DNA of 64,000 nt from Hirsutella rhossiliensis (Eukaryota > Ascomycota > Sordariomycetes > Hypocreales > Ophiocordycipitaceae), in the NCBI RefSeq assembly GCF_020360975.1, contig NW_025408668.1:1550001-1614000 (forward strand). Reading direction: 5' to 3'. Positions 47,896-58,609 of this stretch are shown here, piece by piece. Each line of letters begins with the position of its first letter. Position 1 is the first letter of the stretch. Both the position numbers and the translations under genes were made by a program. The notes beneath the pieces were generated by a model. That model ran no database searches, had not been told where the DNA came from, and worked only from the letters and a program-made list of their open reading frames with translations.

Positions 47896-48982
47896 TTAGA
47901 GCTCTGCTCGAATCATGCCGAGCCGCCAGTTCCGATACCCGACAGCCTTTATCCAATTATTCACAAACATGGAACAGAAGGCCAGGATGATGAGCGCCGC
48001 TACGATGAGTGGCCCCAATATAGAAAAGACGGTAAAGCCCGAAGAGGCAGATCGGAAGGCTTCGCTGCGGCCAAGCTCGGTGGATAGCCCGACCTGCATG
48101 GCAGTGAGGACCAAGGCGACGTAGACGACGGCCGTGGCTAACCAGGCAAACGTGTCGTGGAAGAAGGCGCCGTACTGGTCCCAGTGCGACATGTATCCGC
48201 GCAGTGGACTATGCAAGAGCGAATATATCTTGTTCAGCCGGCTGAGTCGCAGCTCCCCGTGGTAGAAGCGTCGGTCGATGTGCGCGTAGATGTGCTCTGT
48301 ATCGAGCTGCTCAACGAGAACTCTCCAGTCTGGCCACTCGGTGCCCGGCGGCAGTAGCTGCTTGCCCATAGCGATGCGAAAGTCACTCTCGTGCGATATG
48401 AGCGCGGCGTAGGAGAAGAGGAAGCCGAGTGCCCGCTTCCGAAGCCCTCGCTTGCGCTCCTTGTTGTAGCCGAGTTGGTTTCCGGCACAAGCGACTTGCT
48501 GCTGGTGGCAGGACAAGTATGTTGTCCAGAAGCGAGGCTCGAGCAGGAAGCGCGGGATGGGCTTCAGGAACATCCTGCCGGTGGTCCAGACGAGATGCAT
48601 GTCTATGCGCTCCGTGACCAAGATCTCGCGGCCGAGTATGAGCTGATGATGGAGCGGGCGCGGCGGCGCGGGACGGCCGGCAGCCCAAAGCCAGTCGTGA
48701 ATTTCGTTGAGCCGCCGGAGGTCGAGTTCCTGCTCAACACTGGCATCTACATGGCGGCCCGCGGCGGCCACATCATGCGACTCGGTGCGGTATGACGCGG
48801 GCAAGAGCGAGGCGAGATAGTCGGCGTTGGCTTCAGACGCGGCGCTGCCATGCCGCTCATCGGGCTTGAGCAGCTGGATAGAGAAAGGCGGCGGCTATCG
48901 AGCACGACCATTAGAAGCCGACATGCGTACGAAATGGGAAGAGCACCCGGCTTAGATACATGCCTCGACAGCTTCGCTCCAT
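47896..48982 (-). CDS. Two-TM fungal protein of an uncharacterised family (DUF6601-like)
   Basis: The main exon, 47,896-48,873, encodes 325 residues. N-terminal half: LDLRRLNEIHDWLWAAGRP and LVWTTGRMFLKPIPRFLLEP, typical of a fungal family I recall as DUF6601 (found near subtelomeric and accessory genes); this assignment is from memory and moderate. C-terminal half: two membrane segments (FAWLATAVVYVALVLTAM and FSILGPLIVAALIILAFC) before a basic tail. The main exon has no ATG in a plausible place upstream of the conserved part; a TATCCAG acceptor ends at 48,874. A 12-codon first exon, ATG at 48,982 to CGG 48,947 with a weak GTGCTC donor and a 73-nt intron, would give 337 residues in frame. 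That first exon is tentative. Location: integral membrane, function unknown. Confidence 0.68.
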
Positions 48983-50386
48983 GGCCCGGGCCTGAAGTCG
49001 TTGGGCATTGCGATGTGGCCGAGAGTCTCAGGCGGCGTGTTCGTATGCCACAAACCCCCTTGACTTTATATTGCAACGTCGATGCTCGTATACTCAGGTT
49101 ATATGCCGTGAGCCTGTGTCCTGGAGAAAGTAAACTCCCCCGCACCTAAAGTGTTACCGCGTCAGCTGCAGGGCTATGGTGCAGCAGGCCGACAGGGGCT
49201 TATTGGTTGCGAATCGTGGCGAATCTGTCGGCTCACCTTTGCCCTCTCTCTACATTAGTACTCTTTTTGCGCGTTCCGGGAAACATTGTCTTTGCCCATA
49301 ATTCTCGTCGCACTCTCTAAAAGTAACTGTTGGCGCCAGTCGTATTTTAGCAATATACATATCAAGGACCCAGAGGGATCTTGACTATAGCTACGGATTG
49401 GGCCTGCTAGGTGTCAATGAATGGTCCCCTTGACCCAAGCATAAAAAGGATCCTTCGGCCACCCCTTCCTAGCTAGAACATGCATCTTGGTTTGTCCTAG
49501 AATAGCCCCCTTTTCCCACCTTCCAAGGCGCCGTCAAAGTCACCCTATAAGTTGTACTGACAGAGGAAGAAGAGGAACGGCAGGGAAGACGACGCCGCCT
49601 CACTAAGTTAGCAGTCATGTTCTATCAGCGGGAGCACAAAGTGGCAGTCCCCCGTCCAGGCCCATGGCCATTCGTCTTAAAGAGGCCAACATAGGCCCGG
49701 CAACCGGTCCACCTCTCCTTGACGCATTTCTCATAGACCAACTACCCTTGCCACTTTCACCGATGTCACGGAGCAGGTGGAGGAAAGGGCGCAGGTGCGG
49801 TTCGTATGAGAAGGTCAACAAACTACCGAGTAGTTACGGAGGGGAAAAGAAAGGAAAGAGCGGGCGCCGCGCCCACCGGTGCAGCAGCCAGCCGCTTACT
49901 ATAAATACATGCTTGTCTAGCCACGTGACAAGCAACGCGGCTAGACCCCAAATTCCAACGGTCTGGGTATCAACTACCCACTGCAGTTATTAGGTCGTTA
50001 CATTAAGTGAGAGAGGATGTGTATATTGCCTTGTCCTTCCTGAAAGAGCGGGTCCGCGGGTGTGGTTTCCCGACTACGTATCTGTAATTAATCTACTGTA
50101 CATGTGCAATGTACATACAGTACAGTACCGTACAGCACAAGCTAGCCCCGTGACAGTACAAGATGACGCGAAGTGACCAATAAGAACAGGAGGATCCAAT
50201 GCCCCTCCTTCCGCTGCTGCAGAGATGCCTGGCTCACCCAGACGCACGCCAGCGGGGCTCAGCCCGCTCACCCGCGGTCGCGCGATTGGCCGGAGCTGAG
50301 CTGGGGAGAGCCAGTTGCGCATTTTCCTCCGGGTCCCGCCATCGTCATCGCCAGCAGCAAAGCAGCAACCGCGTCGATGTGCCAAA
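48983..50386. other. Intergenic region between divergent genes
   Basis: Holds the promoters of the membrane-protein gene (leftward) and VPS11 (rightward). Short open frames on both strands lack motifs. A cluster of GTAC-containing repeats lies at about 50,096-50,135. Nothing else was identified. Confidence 0.55.
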
Positions 50387-53300
50387 ATGGCCGTCTCGGT
50401 ACCGAAAGCCCAGATTTCTTGCTTGCTGGCTGATGGCTGACCCTCGTCGCACAGTGGAAGTCGTTTGACTTCTTCAACGTTTCGCCCGTCGCCCTCGCCG
50501 ACGACGACGCCCGTCAGCTCTTCGAGAGCAACGAGATATCGAGTGTCTGCGAGGGCTCCGACAGCCTCTTTGTCGGCTCCAACCATGGCTCCGTCAGCAT
50601 CATCGGCAAGAGCTGGAATGTCCTCAGGAGCTTTCAGGCCCACGATGTCGGCCGCATCACACATATGCGGCAGGTCGAGGGCACCAGCGTCTTGGTGACC
50701 GTGGCCGTGAGTCTGCGAGCTACTATACTAGCCACCGAGGCCGGCCAACGGCCGGGCCTGGTTTCCGACGGTGCTGACGGCCGCTACAGGAAGACCTGAG
50801 CAGCGAACCGGTGCTCAAGGCTTGGGCCCTGGACAAACTGGTCAAGAAGACCAACATGCCCACCTGCTTGAGTACCCTGACCATCAACAACGGCAGGCGT
50901 CAGTACCCGGTAGGCATCCCCGCTGGATTCGCCGGCGCCCTCACTCACAAGGCCGACAGATATCGGCCTTTGCGGCGCTCGACGACCTTTCGCAGATTGC
51001 CGTCGGCTTCGGCAACGGCGCCGTTACCGTCATTCGCGGCGACTTGATTCACGATCTCGGCACCAAGCAGCGCATCGTCTTCGAGTCGGAAGAACCAGTC
51101 ACGGGCGTGCAGCTCGCCACCGACGAGAAGCTGACCACCCTGTTCGTCTCCACCACGTCACGCATCATCAAGCTGGGCCTGTCGAGAAAGGGCCAAGGCC
51201 TGCCGCCCAAGACGGTTGAGGATGCAGGATGCGCCGTCGGCTGCATGACCCTAGACCGCAACACTGGTCAGGTCGTCGTGGCTCGCGAGGATGCCATATA
51301 CACCTACTCGCTCGACGGGAGGGGCCCGCCCCGAGCCTATGAGTCGCCCAAGAGCCTCATCTCGCTGTACAAAAACTACGCCGCCCTGGCATGTCCGTCT
51401 TCGGGCGCGAGCGGAAGGGATCCTGAAGCCATGAGGCGGCGCTTCGGCGGCGGGGCGACCGATGCCCTCTTCAACGCTTCGTCGTTTGTCCTCCTGGACG
51501 CTGACCTTCGGGTGATTGCTCACACAGAGACACTGATTTCTCCCGTTCGTTTCATCTTTGGCGTCTGGGGAGATCTGTTTACAATCAATCAAGACGGGAA
51601 AGTAAGACGCGCCAATCCGCATTCATCGTGGTCTCTTCTGACGTTTTAGGTCTATCAATATCACGAGAAGTCACTGCAGCAACGACTGGAGATGTTGTAC
51701 CAAAGAAACATGTTTCCGCTCGCCCTCGAACTCGCCCGCAACTCGGGTCTGGACAGTAAACAGCAGAGCTTCATCTATCGCAAGTTTGGCGACCACCTCT
51801 ACCAAAAGGCAGACTATGACGGGGCCATGGCGCAGTACATTCGCGCAATGGACACAACTGAGCCGTCGCAGGTTATCCGCAAGGTAGGCCATGGCAGGAA
51901 ACGGCACTGGCCGGACGGCTGCTGATGTGTCGACAGTTCCTCGACACCCAGCGAATACACAATCTCATTCAGTACTTGGAGCAGTTGCACGAGCAGAGAA
52001 GAGCGACGTCCGACCACACCACGCTCCTGCTCAACTGCTATGCCAAGCTCAAGGACATTGAGAAGCTGGAAAAGTTCATCAAATCCCCCGGCGACCTCAA
52101 ATTCGACCTGGACACGGCCATTGCCATGTGTCGCCAGGGCGGGTACTACGAGCAGGCGGCGTACTTGGCCAAGAGGCACGGCGAAACGGAGCTTGTCGTC
52201 GACATCTTGATAGAGGACTCAAAGAGCTATGCCGAGGCGCTGGACTTTATCTGGCGTCAAGATCCGGAAGTTGTATGCTCTGCCTTGTCTCCGCATGCCC
52301 GGGACGTGTCTCTGACTGCCTCTAGGCTTACCCCTGTCTCCAAAAGTACGCTCGTGTGCTCATCGAAAACTGTCCCAAGGCGGCGACCTGTCTCTTTGTG
52401 GATTATTATACGGGCAAGTACAGACCAAAGCGTGCCTTGGCCGCCGTGCGGGACGGCGAGACGCCGCCATCTGGTGGTTTCGCTGCGAATGCAGTGCAAA
52501 ACCTGTCTAGCCTTCTTCCGTTCCCCTACATGAATGCTTCGTCTGTAGCGACGCCCTCGGCCATCGGGATCGCAGGGGAGCCCACTGGCGAAGCAGAGGC
52601 GGGGGTGGCGGCAGCAGCAGCAGCAGCAGCCGGGGACCGCGACGACGACCCGGCACCAAAGTATACGCCTCCACCGCCTCGGAACGCGTTCTCGTCCTTC
52701 ATCGACCACCCCGACGAGTTTATAGTCTTCCTCGAGGCCTGTTTGGAGGAAAAGGAGCTACAGGCCTCGGACAAGACCGACTTGTACACTACGTTGTTTG
52801 AGATGTACCTGCAAAAGTCAAGTGACAAGAATGCGCAGCGCGACAAGGAGGCGTGGGAAGACAAGGCCAAGAAGCTCATCGAGGGAGAGCATGTGCCCAT
52901 GGAGAGCTCAAACGTCCTGCTCTTGTCACACCTCTCCGACTTTAAACAAGGCACCGTCTTGGTCAAGGAGCAGGCCGGCCTGCTGTTTGACATTTTCAGA
53001 TCTTACACGTCGGCCAAGGACACGAGGGGTGCGATGAAGGCACTGCACAAGTACGGCCCGGGGGAGCCGCAGCTGTACCCTGCGGCACTGGCCTACCTCG
53101 CGTCGGACCCGCGGGTGCTCGAGGAGGCGGGGCCAGAGGAACTGGCGGGCATCCTGTCCAAAATTGACAAGGACAGGCTCATGGCTCCCCTGCAGGTGAT
53201 CCAAACCCTGGTCGGACATTCGTCAGGCCGCGGGGTGGCGACGATGGGCATGGTCAAGCCGTACCTGCACGAGACCATTACACGCGAGCGCCGAGAGATA

Positions 53301-53690
53301 GCGACGAACCGGCATCGCATCGACACGCTGCGTACCGACACGGAGAAGAGGCGCTCGGAGCTGGCGGACCTGGGGACCAAGCCGGCCGTGTTCCAGGCGA
53401 CGCGGTGCTCCGACTGCGGCCAAGGGCTGGACCTCCCGGCGGTGCACTTTCTCTGCAAGCACAGCTTCCACCAGCGGTGCCTGCGAGGCGGAGGGGACGA
53501 GGAGCGGATGGAGTGCCCCAAGTGTGCGGGGGAGAATGAGGTGATTCGGAAGATGAGGGAGGGGCAGAGAGAGACTGCGGGGAGGCACGAGCTATTCAAG
53601 GGCGACTTGGAGAGGAGCGAAGACCGGTTTTCTACGATTGCGCAGTGGTTCTCGCGGGGCGTCATGGATGTCGGGCGGGACCCGGAGTAG
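50387..53690 (+). CDS. VPS11: VPS11/PEP5, HOPS/CORVET tethering subunit
   Basis: Seven exons: 50,387-50,398, 50,455-50,706, 50,790-50,909, 50,960-51,601, 51,650-51,883, 51,937-52,272 and 52,326-53,690, all in phase 0 with GT-AG introns of 48-83 nt; 986 residues. The first exon is only 12 nt (MAVS) and joins WKSFDFFNV, the usual start of fungal VPS11. The N-terminal half (to about 330) is the beta-propeller, including AFAALDDLSQIAVGFGNGAV. The middle is the clathrin-repeat solenoid (LNCYAKLKDIEKLEKFI; YARVLIENCPK; VDYYTGKYRPKRAL). The C-terminus has a RING-type zinc finger at about 892-930 (CSDCGQGLDL...CKHSFHQRC...CPKC). VPS11 bridges the HOPS and CORVET complexes at vacuole and endosome membranes. 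A low-complexity insert with eight alanines from a GCA/GCAG run (52,610-52,630) sits in the solenoid. Confidence 0.95.
50399..50454 (+). other. VPS11 intron 1, defines the 12-nt first exon
   Basis: GTACCG donor, GGCTGAC branch site (about 50,435) and CACAG acceptor; 56 nt. Its removal joins ATGGCCGTCTCG to TGGAAG and gives the expected N-terminus. Confidence 0.8.
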
Positions 53691-54009
53691 CCTTGCAGTG
53701 TCAAGGCGGAGACGCGAATAGATGCGAGAGGAATCACAGGGCGGTGCAGTCAATTGGGTTGTCCTTGGGGGCGTTCGAAGGAATCTAGAGAGATGTGAGA
53801 TGCGTTTGCTAATGAGGTCTGTTGACTCCATCACGAACCTGGTGATGGTGGATTACCCTGTACTCGATACACCTTGAGTTTGAGACGAGCGCTTCCTCCC
53901 GCCGGGCTGCAATGAACCTTTTTAAACTACTTCGTATAGACACCTTATTACTAAACACAGACTTGCAACCTACAAAGTGTTGCTACCGCCCTGCACCCTA
54001 ACCCAACGC
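53691..54009. other. VPS11 3' region and NMN adenylyltransferase promoter
   Basis: 319 bp between co-directional genes; no gene. AT-rich tract around 53,920-53,960 just before the downstream start. Confidence 0.55.
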
Positions 54010-54942
54010 ATGGCAGAAGCTTGGCCGGCAACGCAGCCTCGACACACGATGGGCCCCAACTCGAAGCAGCTCGTCGACTTCCTGTCGCGCTCGCTCAGCG
54101 CATTCCAGGCGTCGCGGGACCCGCTGCGCGTCCTCTGCACGCTGCCGCACCACGGATCGCCGGGCCCGCGACGGCCTCTGCAGCGGGTGCGGCGGTTGGT
54201 GGTGCTGGACTCGAGCTTCAACCCGCCGACGCGGGCGCACGCGCGGATGGCGAGGGCGGCGGTGCGCGAGGGCGGGCCGGGGGCGCGGCTGATGCTGCTG
54301 CTGGCGGTGAACAACGCGGACAAGGCGCCCAGGCCGGCGAGTTTTCCCGTGAGGCTGGGCATGATGGAGGCGTTGGCGAGGGGATTGCTGCTGGGGGGTG
54401 TCGGGGTCGAGATTGACGTGGCGGTGACGACGATGGCTTTTTTCCACGACAAGGCTCGCGCGGTGGCGGAGTCGGGCTTCTACCACGACCAGTGCCAGGC
54501 CATGACGGATGGTGGGGAGAAGCGGGAGGCCGAGCCCGAGCAGGTGTTTCTCGTTGGCTTCGACACTCTGGTGCGCATCTTCAACCCCAAGTACTACAAC
54601 GACCAAGGGCCGGCATCGTCGACGACGACGGCGATGCAGTCGGCGCTGGGGCCCCTGTTCGAGCGTGCGCGGCTGCGGGTGACGACGAGGCCGGACGACG
54701 CGTGGGGGTCGCGCGAGGAGCAGCTCGCGTACGTGCGAGGCCTGGAGCGGCTGGGCGAGGTCGGGGGACGAGGGGAATGGGCGGCGAGGGTGGACGTTGC
54801 GGAGGAGGAGGGGGGAACGGCGGGGGTGAGCAGCTCGCGAGCGAGAGAGGTGGTGAGGACAGAGGGGGCGGGAGGGCTGGATGGGCTGGTGGATGGGGAG
54901 GTGAGGCGGTGGATTGAGAGCGAGGGGCTTTATCGGGAGTGA
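54010..54942 (+). CDS. Nicotinamide-nucleotide adenylyltransferase-like protein (yeast POF1 type)
   Basis: Single-exon gene of 310 residues from ATG 54,010 (an in-frame TTG further upstream is not a likely start). The nucleotidyltransferase signature LDSSFNPPTRAH (about 66-77) corresponds to the GxFNPxHxxH ATP-binding motif, with Thr-Arg-Ala-His at the second half. The conserved LVGFDTLVRIFNPKYY segment lies at about 180-195 and the C-terminal SSSRAREVVR (about 277-286) is the ISSTxxR motif. The family makes NAD from ATP and NMN; the yeast member POF1 is linked to filamentation and protein quality control. The coding sequence is very GC-rich and not RIPed. Catalytic competence is inferred from motifs. 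Confidence 0.85.
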   Translation: MAEAWPATQPRHTMGPNSKQLVDFLSRSLSAFQASRDPLRVLCTLPHHGSPGPRRPLQRVRRLVVLDSSFNPPTRAHARMARAAVREGGPGARLMLLLAVNNADKAPRPASFPVRLGMMEALARGLLLGGVGVEIDVAVTTMAFFHDKARAVAESGFYHDQCQAMTDGGEKREAEPEQVFLVGFDTLVRIFNPKYYNDQGPASSTTTAMQSALGPLFERARLRVTTRPDDAWGSREEQLAYVRGLERLGEVGGRGEWAARVDVAEEEGGTAGVSSSRAREVVRTEGAGGLDGLVDGEVRRWIESEGLYRE

Positions 54943-55771
54943 CGATGTGGTCTTGTGGTGGTTTGGCCTTGGCCTCTATGCCCTCATCAGAGTTCCGCCT
55001 GCCCTCTCTGCTCAGGGGACTGGAGGTTGGTTTGCCTGCTGGACGTGGAGAAGCAAGAGTCTATCAAGGCCATGGACGGTCTACGTGGGCATCGCTATCC
55101 GTCGTCGTCTTACGTTCGACTCTGGTGAAGAGCCTGTGGGACGGCATCAACAAGAGGCCACAATGTCTTCGCAGTGGTGAATCGCCAGTCTCTCGTCTTC
55201 TCGTCCCTCCTCGTCCTGTTCCCCTTCTGGGAGCTGCCCGGCGCGCCCCACCGCCTGTTCCTTGCCGTCGTTGGCTCCAGCAATTGACGGAATTTTCACC
55301 GTCGTCCAGGTTCGGCCTGGCTCGGTGCCTGAATCCCTGCCGGCGCTGAGCGAGCATTCACGCTAGATCGGCAGGCGGGCGGACGTTGTGTTGGTGTTGT
55401 GGTCTGATGTTGCCGCTCTACGGAGCCAAGCCTGCAGAGAGTGTGCTCTTGGGCTCTGCTCTTGTCGCGGACATGGGACAAACACAGAGAGTCGCATTGA
55501 TGAAGCACGTCAGGAAGATCTGGGCAGGTCTCACGAAAGCAGCAGAGCGCACACTCGACAAGCATCAGAGCGAGACCGGCGAAAAAGGCAGGGATCAGCT
55601 CTGTGGCCTGATTCTGCGACTCCATCCCCGAAATAATTACTCCATCCAACTGCAGCGCCCGTCTCCATCCTCTCGCCGCAGCACCCAACAGTGGGGACTG
55701 CGCAATCTGCCGGCAGAAAAAAAAAACTCTGTAGGCGGTCAGGCAGCGATGGCCCGACCCCACCAGAGCAG
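54943..55771. other. Gene-poor interval, no supported CDS
   Basis: Several overlapping open frames on both strands (for example around 55,300-55,830) have no recognisable domain and lack start context. Treated as intergenic. Confidence 0.5.
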
Positions 55772-55777
55772 TATAAA
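55772..55777 (+). promoter_or_regulatory. Putative TATA box of an unassigned transcript
   Basis: TATAAA followed by a pyrimidine-rich tract (55,796-55,828, TTTCCGTTTCCTTTTCTC...) and then a canonical intron at 55,845-55,909. This is the usual layout of a strong fungal promoter with a 5' UTR intron. Confidence 0.5.
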
Positions 55778-55844
55778 TTACCCTCGACGCCGCCCGTCTT
55801 TCCGTTTCCTTTTCTCTTTTCTTCTTCACGTCGACAATACTTCA

Positions 55845-55909
55845 GTATGTGCACCCCCAACTGGGACTCCCTTCACCACCACCGGCCCTTGTGCTAACGA
55901 CCCTTTCAG
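55845..55909 (+). other. Canonical intron without a convincing CDS (65 nt)
   Basis: GTATGT donor, TGCTAAC branch site (55,892-55,898) and CCCTTTCAG acceptor, at ideal spacing. No ATG lies between the TATA box and the donor, so it would be a 5' UTR intron. The first downstream ATG at 55,979 opens a 115-residue frame to 56,326 with no recognised motif. Confidence 0.6.
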
Positions 55910-55978
55910 GAGAATCATTTCTATAGTATTCGACCTTCTCTTGGTTCCCTACAAGAGCCACAGCACCCGCCCTGGTTG

Positions 55979-56326
55979 ATGAGTGCATATCCCCGACGCC
56001 CTAGAGTGAATACTCTTGGTCCTCTCGCTCTGTCCGCAAGGATGGCGGCGCCGCCCTCGTGGTGGCTGCTGTATAGAGAGATGCTCCGTTCCCGTCCTTT
56101 GGGCGTGGAACTTTTGATGATCTCGACCCCGTTCGCGGTCAGCCTTCGGGCGCGTGGGCGGGGTGGGTGTCGGTGGAAGTCTGACAGGCGTTTTTATCTT
56201 TTCATTACATTCTGGACTTGTCCTGGGTGTGAAGAAGAGCCATGGGTGTCGAGTAGTACAGGGGAGGCGGCGCTGGTTTTTAGGCCCAAGCGCGTCCTGA
56301 AGAATTTGTTATTTGATGGTCGATGA
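55979..56326 (+). CDS. Possible small hypothetical protein downstream of a 5' UTR intron
   Basis: 115 codons from ATG 55,979 (MSAYPRRPRV) to TGA at 56,324-56,326. Arg- and Trp-rich, with a Cys pair (CPGC near the middle), no signal peptide and no known domain. It is supported only by the promoter and intron signals upstream; the transcript could equally be non-coding. Confidence 0.25.
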   Translation: MSAYPRRPRVNTLGPLALSARMAAPPSWWLLYREMLRSRPLGVELLMISTPFAVSLRARGRGGCRWKSDRRFYLFITFWTCPGCEEEPWVSSSTGEAALVFRPKRVLKNLLFDGR

Positions 56327-56572
56327 AACCAGTTGCCCAACGTCGGGCTATTCTGGTTTGCCTATCCCCCTCTCGGTCTTGCTGCGGGAAGTAAAGGCTA
56401 ATGATGGGCCCTGATCATTCTCATGTCAACCTCTCCCAATCCGGCCACTCCATCTCCGCTGCGACGAACGGTTCGTGCTTGAGCCTTCTCTAATGGGATA
56501 AATCACGGCCAGCAAGAGAAGCGGCCGAGAATCAAAGTCAAATGTGATGCAGAGCGCGCGGCCTGTTCCCGT

Positions 56573-57849
56573 CTACATCTCCAACTCCTCCACCTCCATG
56601 CCGCACTCGACACACGTCTTGATCGTCATGCCCTCCTCGTTCTCCACCGTCCGCCCCCACTCGTGAACGTGCCTCGCGCCGCCGACCGCGTCCCCAAACT
56701 TGCTCGCCCCCGTCCTGCCCAGCGTGCCGGCCTGGCGGCGAAACGCGTCGGTCCGCGTCTTGCGCTTCAGGTCCATGAGCTTGTCCTTGAACTTGGCTTC
56801 CTTGCGCGCCTTCTTCTGCGCCTCGCGCCGCTCGAACTCGGCGTCGAGCGCCTCGGCCGATCCCCACTTTGTCTTGATGGCGTACTCTTCCACCTGGAAG
56901 CGCAAGAACAGCATCATGTCGTGCCAGTGGGATTTGTGGGGGTTGGGTCGGGAGAGGTGCGGGAGGAGCTCGGGGTCACGCAACTCGGCTGTGGTCCGTC
57001 GTTAGCTGGCATGGAATAGACAAGGGACGTTGAGTACTCACGATCCGTCAGCAAGTAGTCCTCTTTGCACTCCGTCTTGGTCAGGAGCGAGTACTTTTCA
57101 GGGATCTTGTCCTTGCACCGGTGGCAGACGCAGATGTGAAAGACCTCCTCCCAGACAAAGTCAATCTCGAGGCTCCTGCACTCCCTGCACCGCTTGCGCT
57201 TCTCCTCGTCCTCGAGCACGCTGAGGCCCGGCTCAAAGGGCCCCGCCTTCTGGCGCTTGAGCTTGCGCATCAGCTGCAGGCGCTCCCACTCCTGGACGCT
57301 CATGTGCTTGGGCCGCAGCTCGTCGGCTGGCTGGCCGGGCTTCTTGGCCCCGAGGGCGTAGTTGTGGGGGTCGTCGTCCGTCGACAGGAAGCCGCCCTTT
57401 GTGTCCGTCATGGAGCTCATGTTGTAGTCGACAAACTTTGCAAACTTGGGCGCCGGCCGCAGCGCGCCGTCGTCGCCCTGCTTGCGGCCATCGCGGTTTG
57501 AGCCCGCGGCGGCGGCGGTAGCAGCGCCGGATATCGAGCTGTGGGGACGCTTGCCGTTGATGGGCTTTGCGACGTGAATGTCTGCCGTCTGAACAAAGCC
57601 CGAAGTCGTCCTGGGCGGCGACGGCAGGGTGCCCGATGCGCGCTGCTCGACTTCACGCTGATCTCGAATAGCCTTGGCGCGCAGGCGGCTCTCTTCCTGA
57701 CAGCAGGCCGGCTTTTGTCAATCCACAGAGGCCGCGGCGAATCTCGCACAGAACAGGGCACGTACTATCCGCCTCGTCACCTCTGGAGTGGGCGGCGAGG
57801 CGACGGGCGGCGCTGCCTTCGACGGCGGCGGCGTTGTCGTGCGCTCCAT
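56573..57849 (-). CDS. RAD14: RAD14/XPA, DNA damage recognition in nucleotide excision repair
   Basis: Three exons on the minus strand: 57,849-57,766, 57,696-57,042 and 56,988-56,573; introns of 69 and 53 nt with GTACGT and GTGAGT donors; 384 residues. The N-terminus is Pro/Ala-rich (MERTTTPPPSKAAPP). The XPA zinc finger at about 198-222 is C-x2-C-x17-C-x2-C (CREC ... CHRC), exactly the family spacing. The minimal DNA-binding domain continues with IPEKYSLLTKTECKEDYLLTD, DPELLPHLSRPNPHKSHW and a basic helix (ARKEAKFKDKLMDLKRKTR). The tail HVHEWG...TCVECGMEVEELEM is conserved in fungi. RAD14 verifies helix-distorting lesions with RPA and recruits TFIIH and RAD1-RAD10. Ordinary housekeeping gene with no RIP signature. 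Confidence 0.94.
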
Positions 57850-58609
57850 GTCGGAGAGCCTCTCTTGATACTCTCCGCCCGTTGTTCGCCGCCAACAGCT
57901 TGGGCGTGAATGGGCGACAAAGGGAGTCGGGCGGACGAGAAATGCACAGGCGGTGTCCGAGTGTGATGCGACAAGCGTAATGGAAAAGGCGGCTGCTCAG
58001 AGTCGAGCTGGAGAAGACGGGGTTTGGCGAGGACCGATGCCGTCACAAGATACCAACTCCGCGGCCCTGGGACGCAGACAGTGCGCCGTCGGTTCCTGAC
58101 TTGTTACTAAGCAAACCGACCACACCAGCGACAACCCCGGTAATTTCCTAAATAGGAAGTATCACAGACTCGTGGCCGGCATCAAAGAGCTGTTTGGAAA
58201 GAGCCTCCTGTTCGCCACGGCCAGCTATATTTAATGTACATGCCCCTCTGGTATTCTGTCGTCTCTCATTCGTTCACCCTTGATTTTGGTAAAAATCTCG
58301 AGAGTCGATCTTCCCTCGCGCAAAGCCTTCGAGAGTTCATCTTCCCTTGGACGAAGTCCCCGAGAGTCAATATTTCTTTCGGCAAAAAGCTCAAGAGTCC
58401 ATCTGCCCTTGGCAAAGGCCTCGAAAGTCCGTCTTCCCCTCATCAACAACCTCAAGAGTCCCTCTTGTCTCGCCTCGGACCTCCTCTCTCTGGTAAGAAA
58501 AGGACGAGATTTAGAAACCCACGTTGAACGTATAAGCGCCTCCATCTAACACCACTCGCTTAAAAAAGCCATTCACAGGCCCTGTTATTGCAACGCAATA
58601 CGACCGACC
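57850..58609. other. Divergent promoter region of RAD14 and the alpha-kinase gene
   Basis: Non-coding between two divergent starts. Contains a 31-bp tandem repeat (separate entry) and a possible 86-nt 5' UTR intron, GTAAGA at 58,493 to TTCACAG at 58,578, upstream of the kinase ATG. Confidence 0.55.
58295..58485 (+). repeat. Six-copy 31-bp tandem repeat upstream of the alpha-kinase
   Basis: The core CTCGAGAGTC / TCAAGAGTCC recurs with AGAGT (or AAAGT) at 58,301, 58,332, 58,363, 58,394, 58,424 and 58,455, a 30-31-bp period. Copies differ by about 30%, so it is old. Because 31 is not a multiple of three, all three frames run through it without stops. Confidence 0.85.

Noticed and set aside
54021..54917. 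Several long Ala/Gly/Arg-rich open frames overlapping the NMN adenylyltransferase gene on both strands
   Set aside because: GC-rich shadow frames of a gene whose own frame has the nucleotidyltransferase motifs.
55296..55979. Overlapping open frames of 177 and 197 codons on opposite strands
   Set aside because: No domain, poor start context, and the plus-strand frame runs through the TATA box and intron signals at 55,772-55,909.
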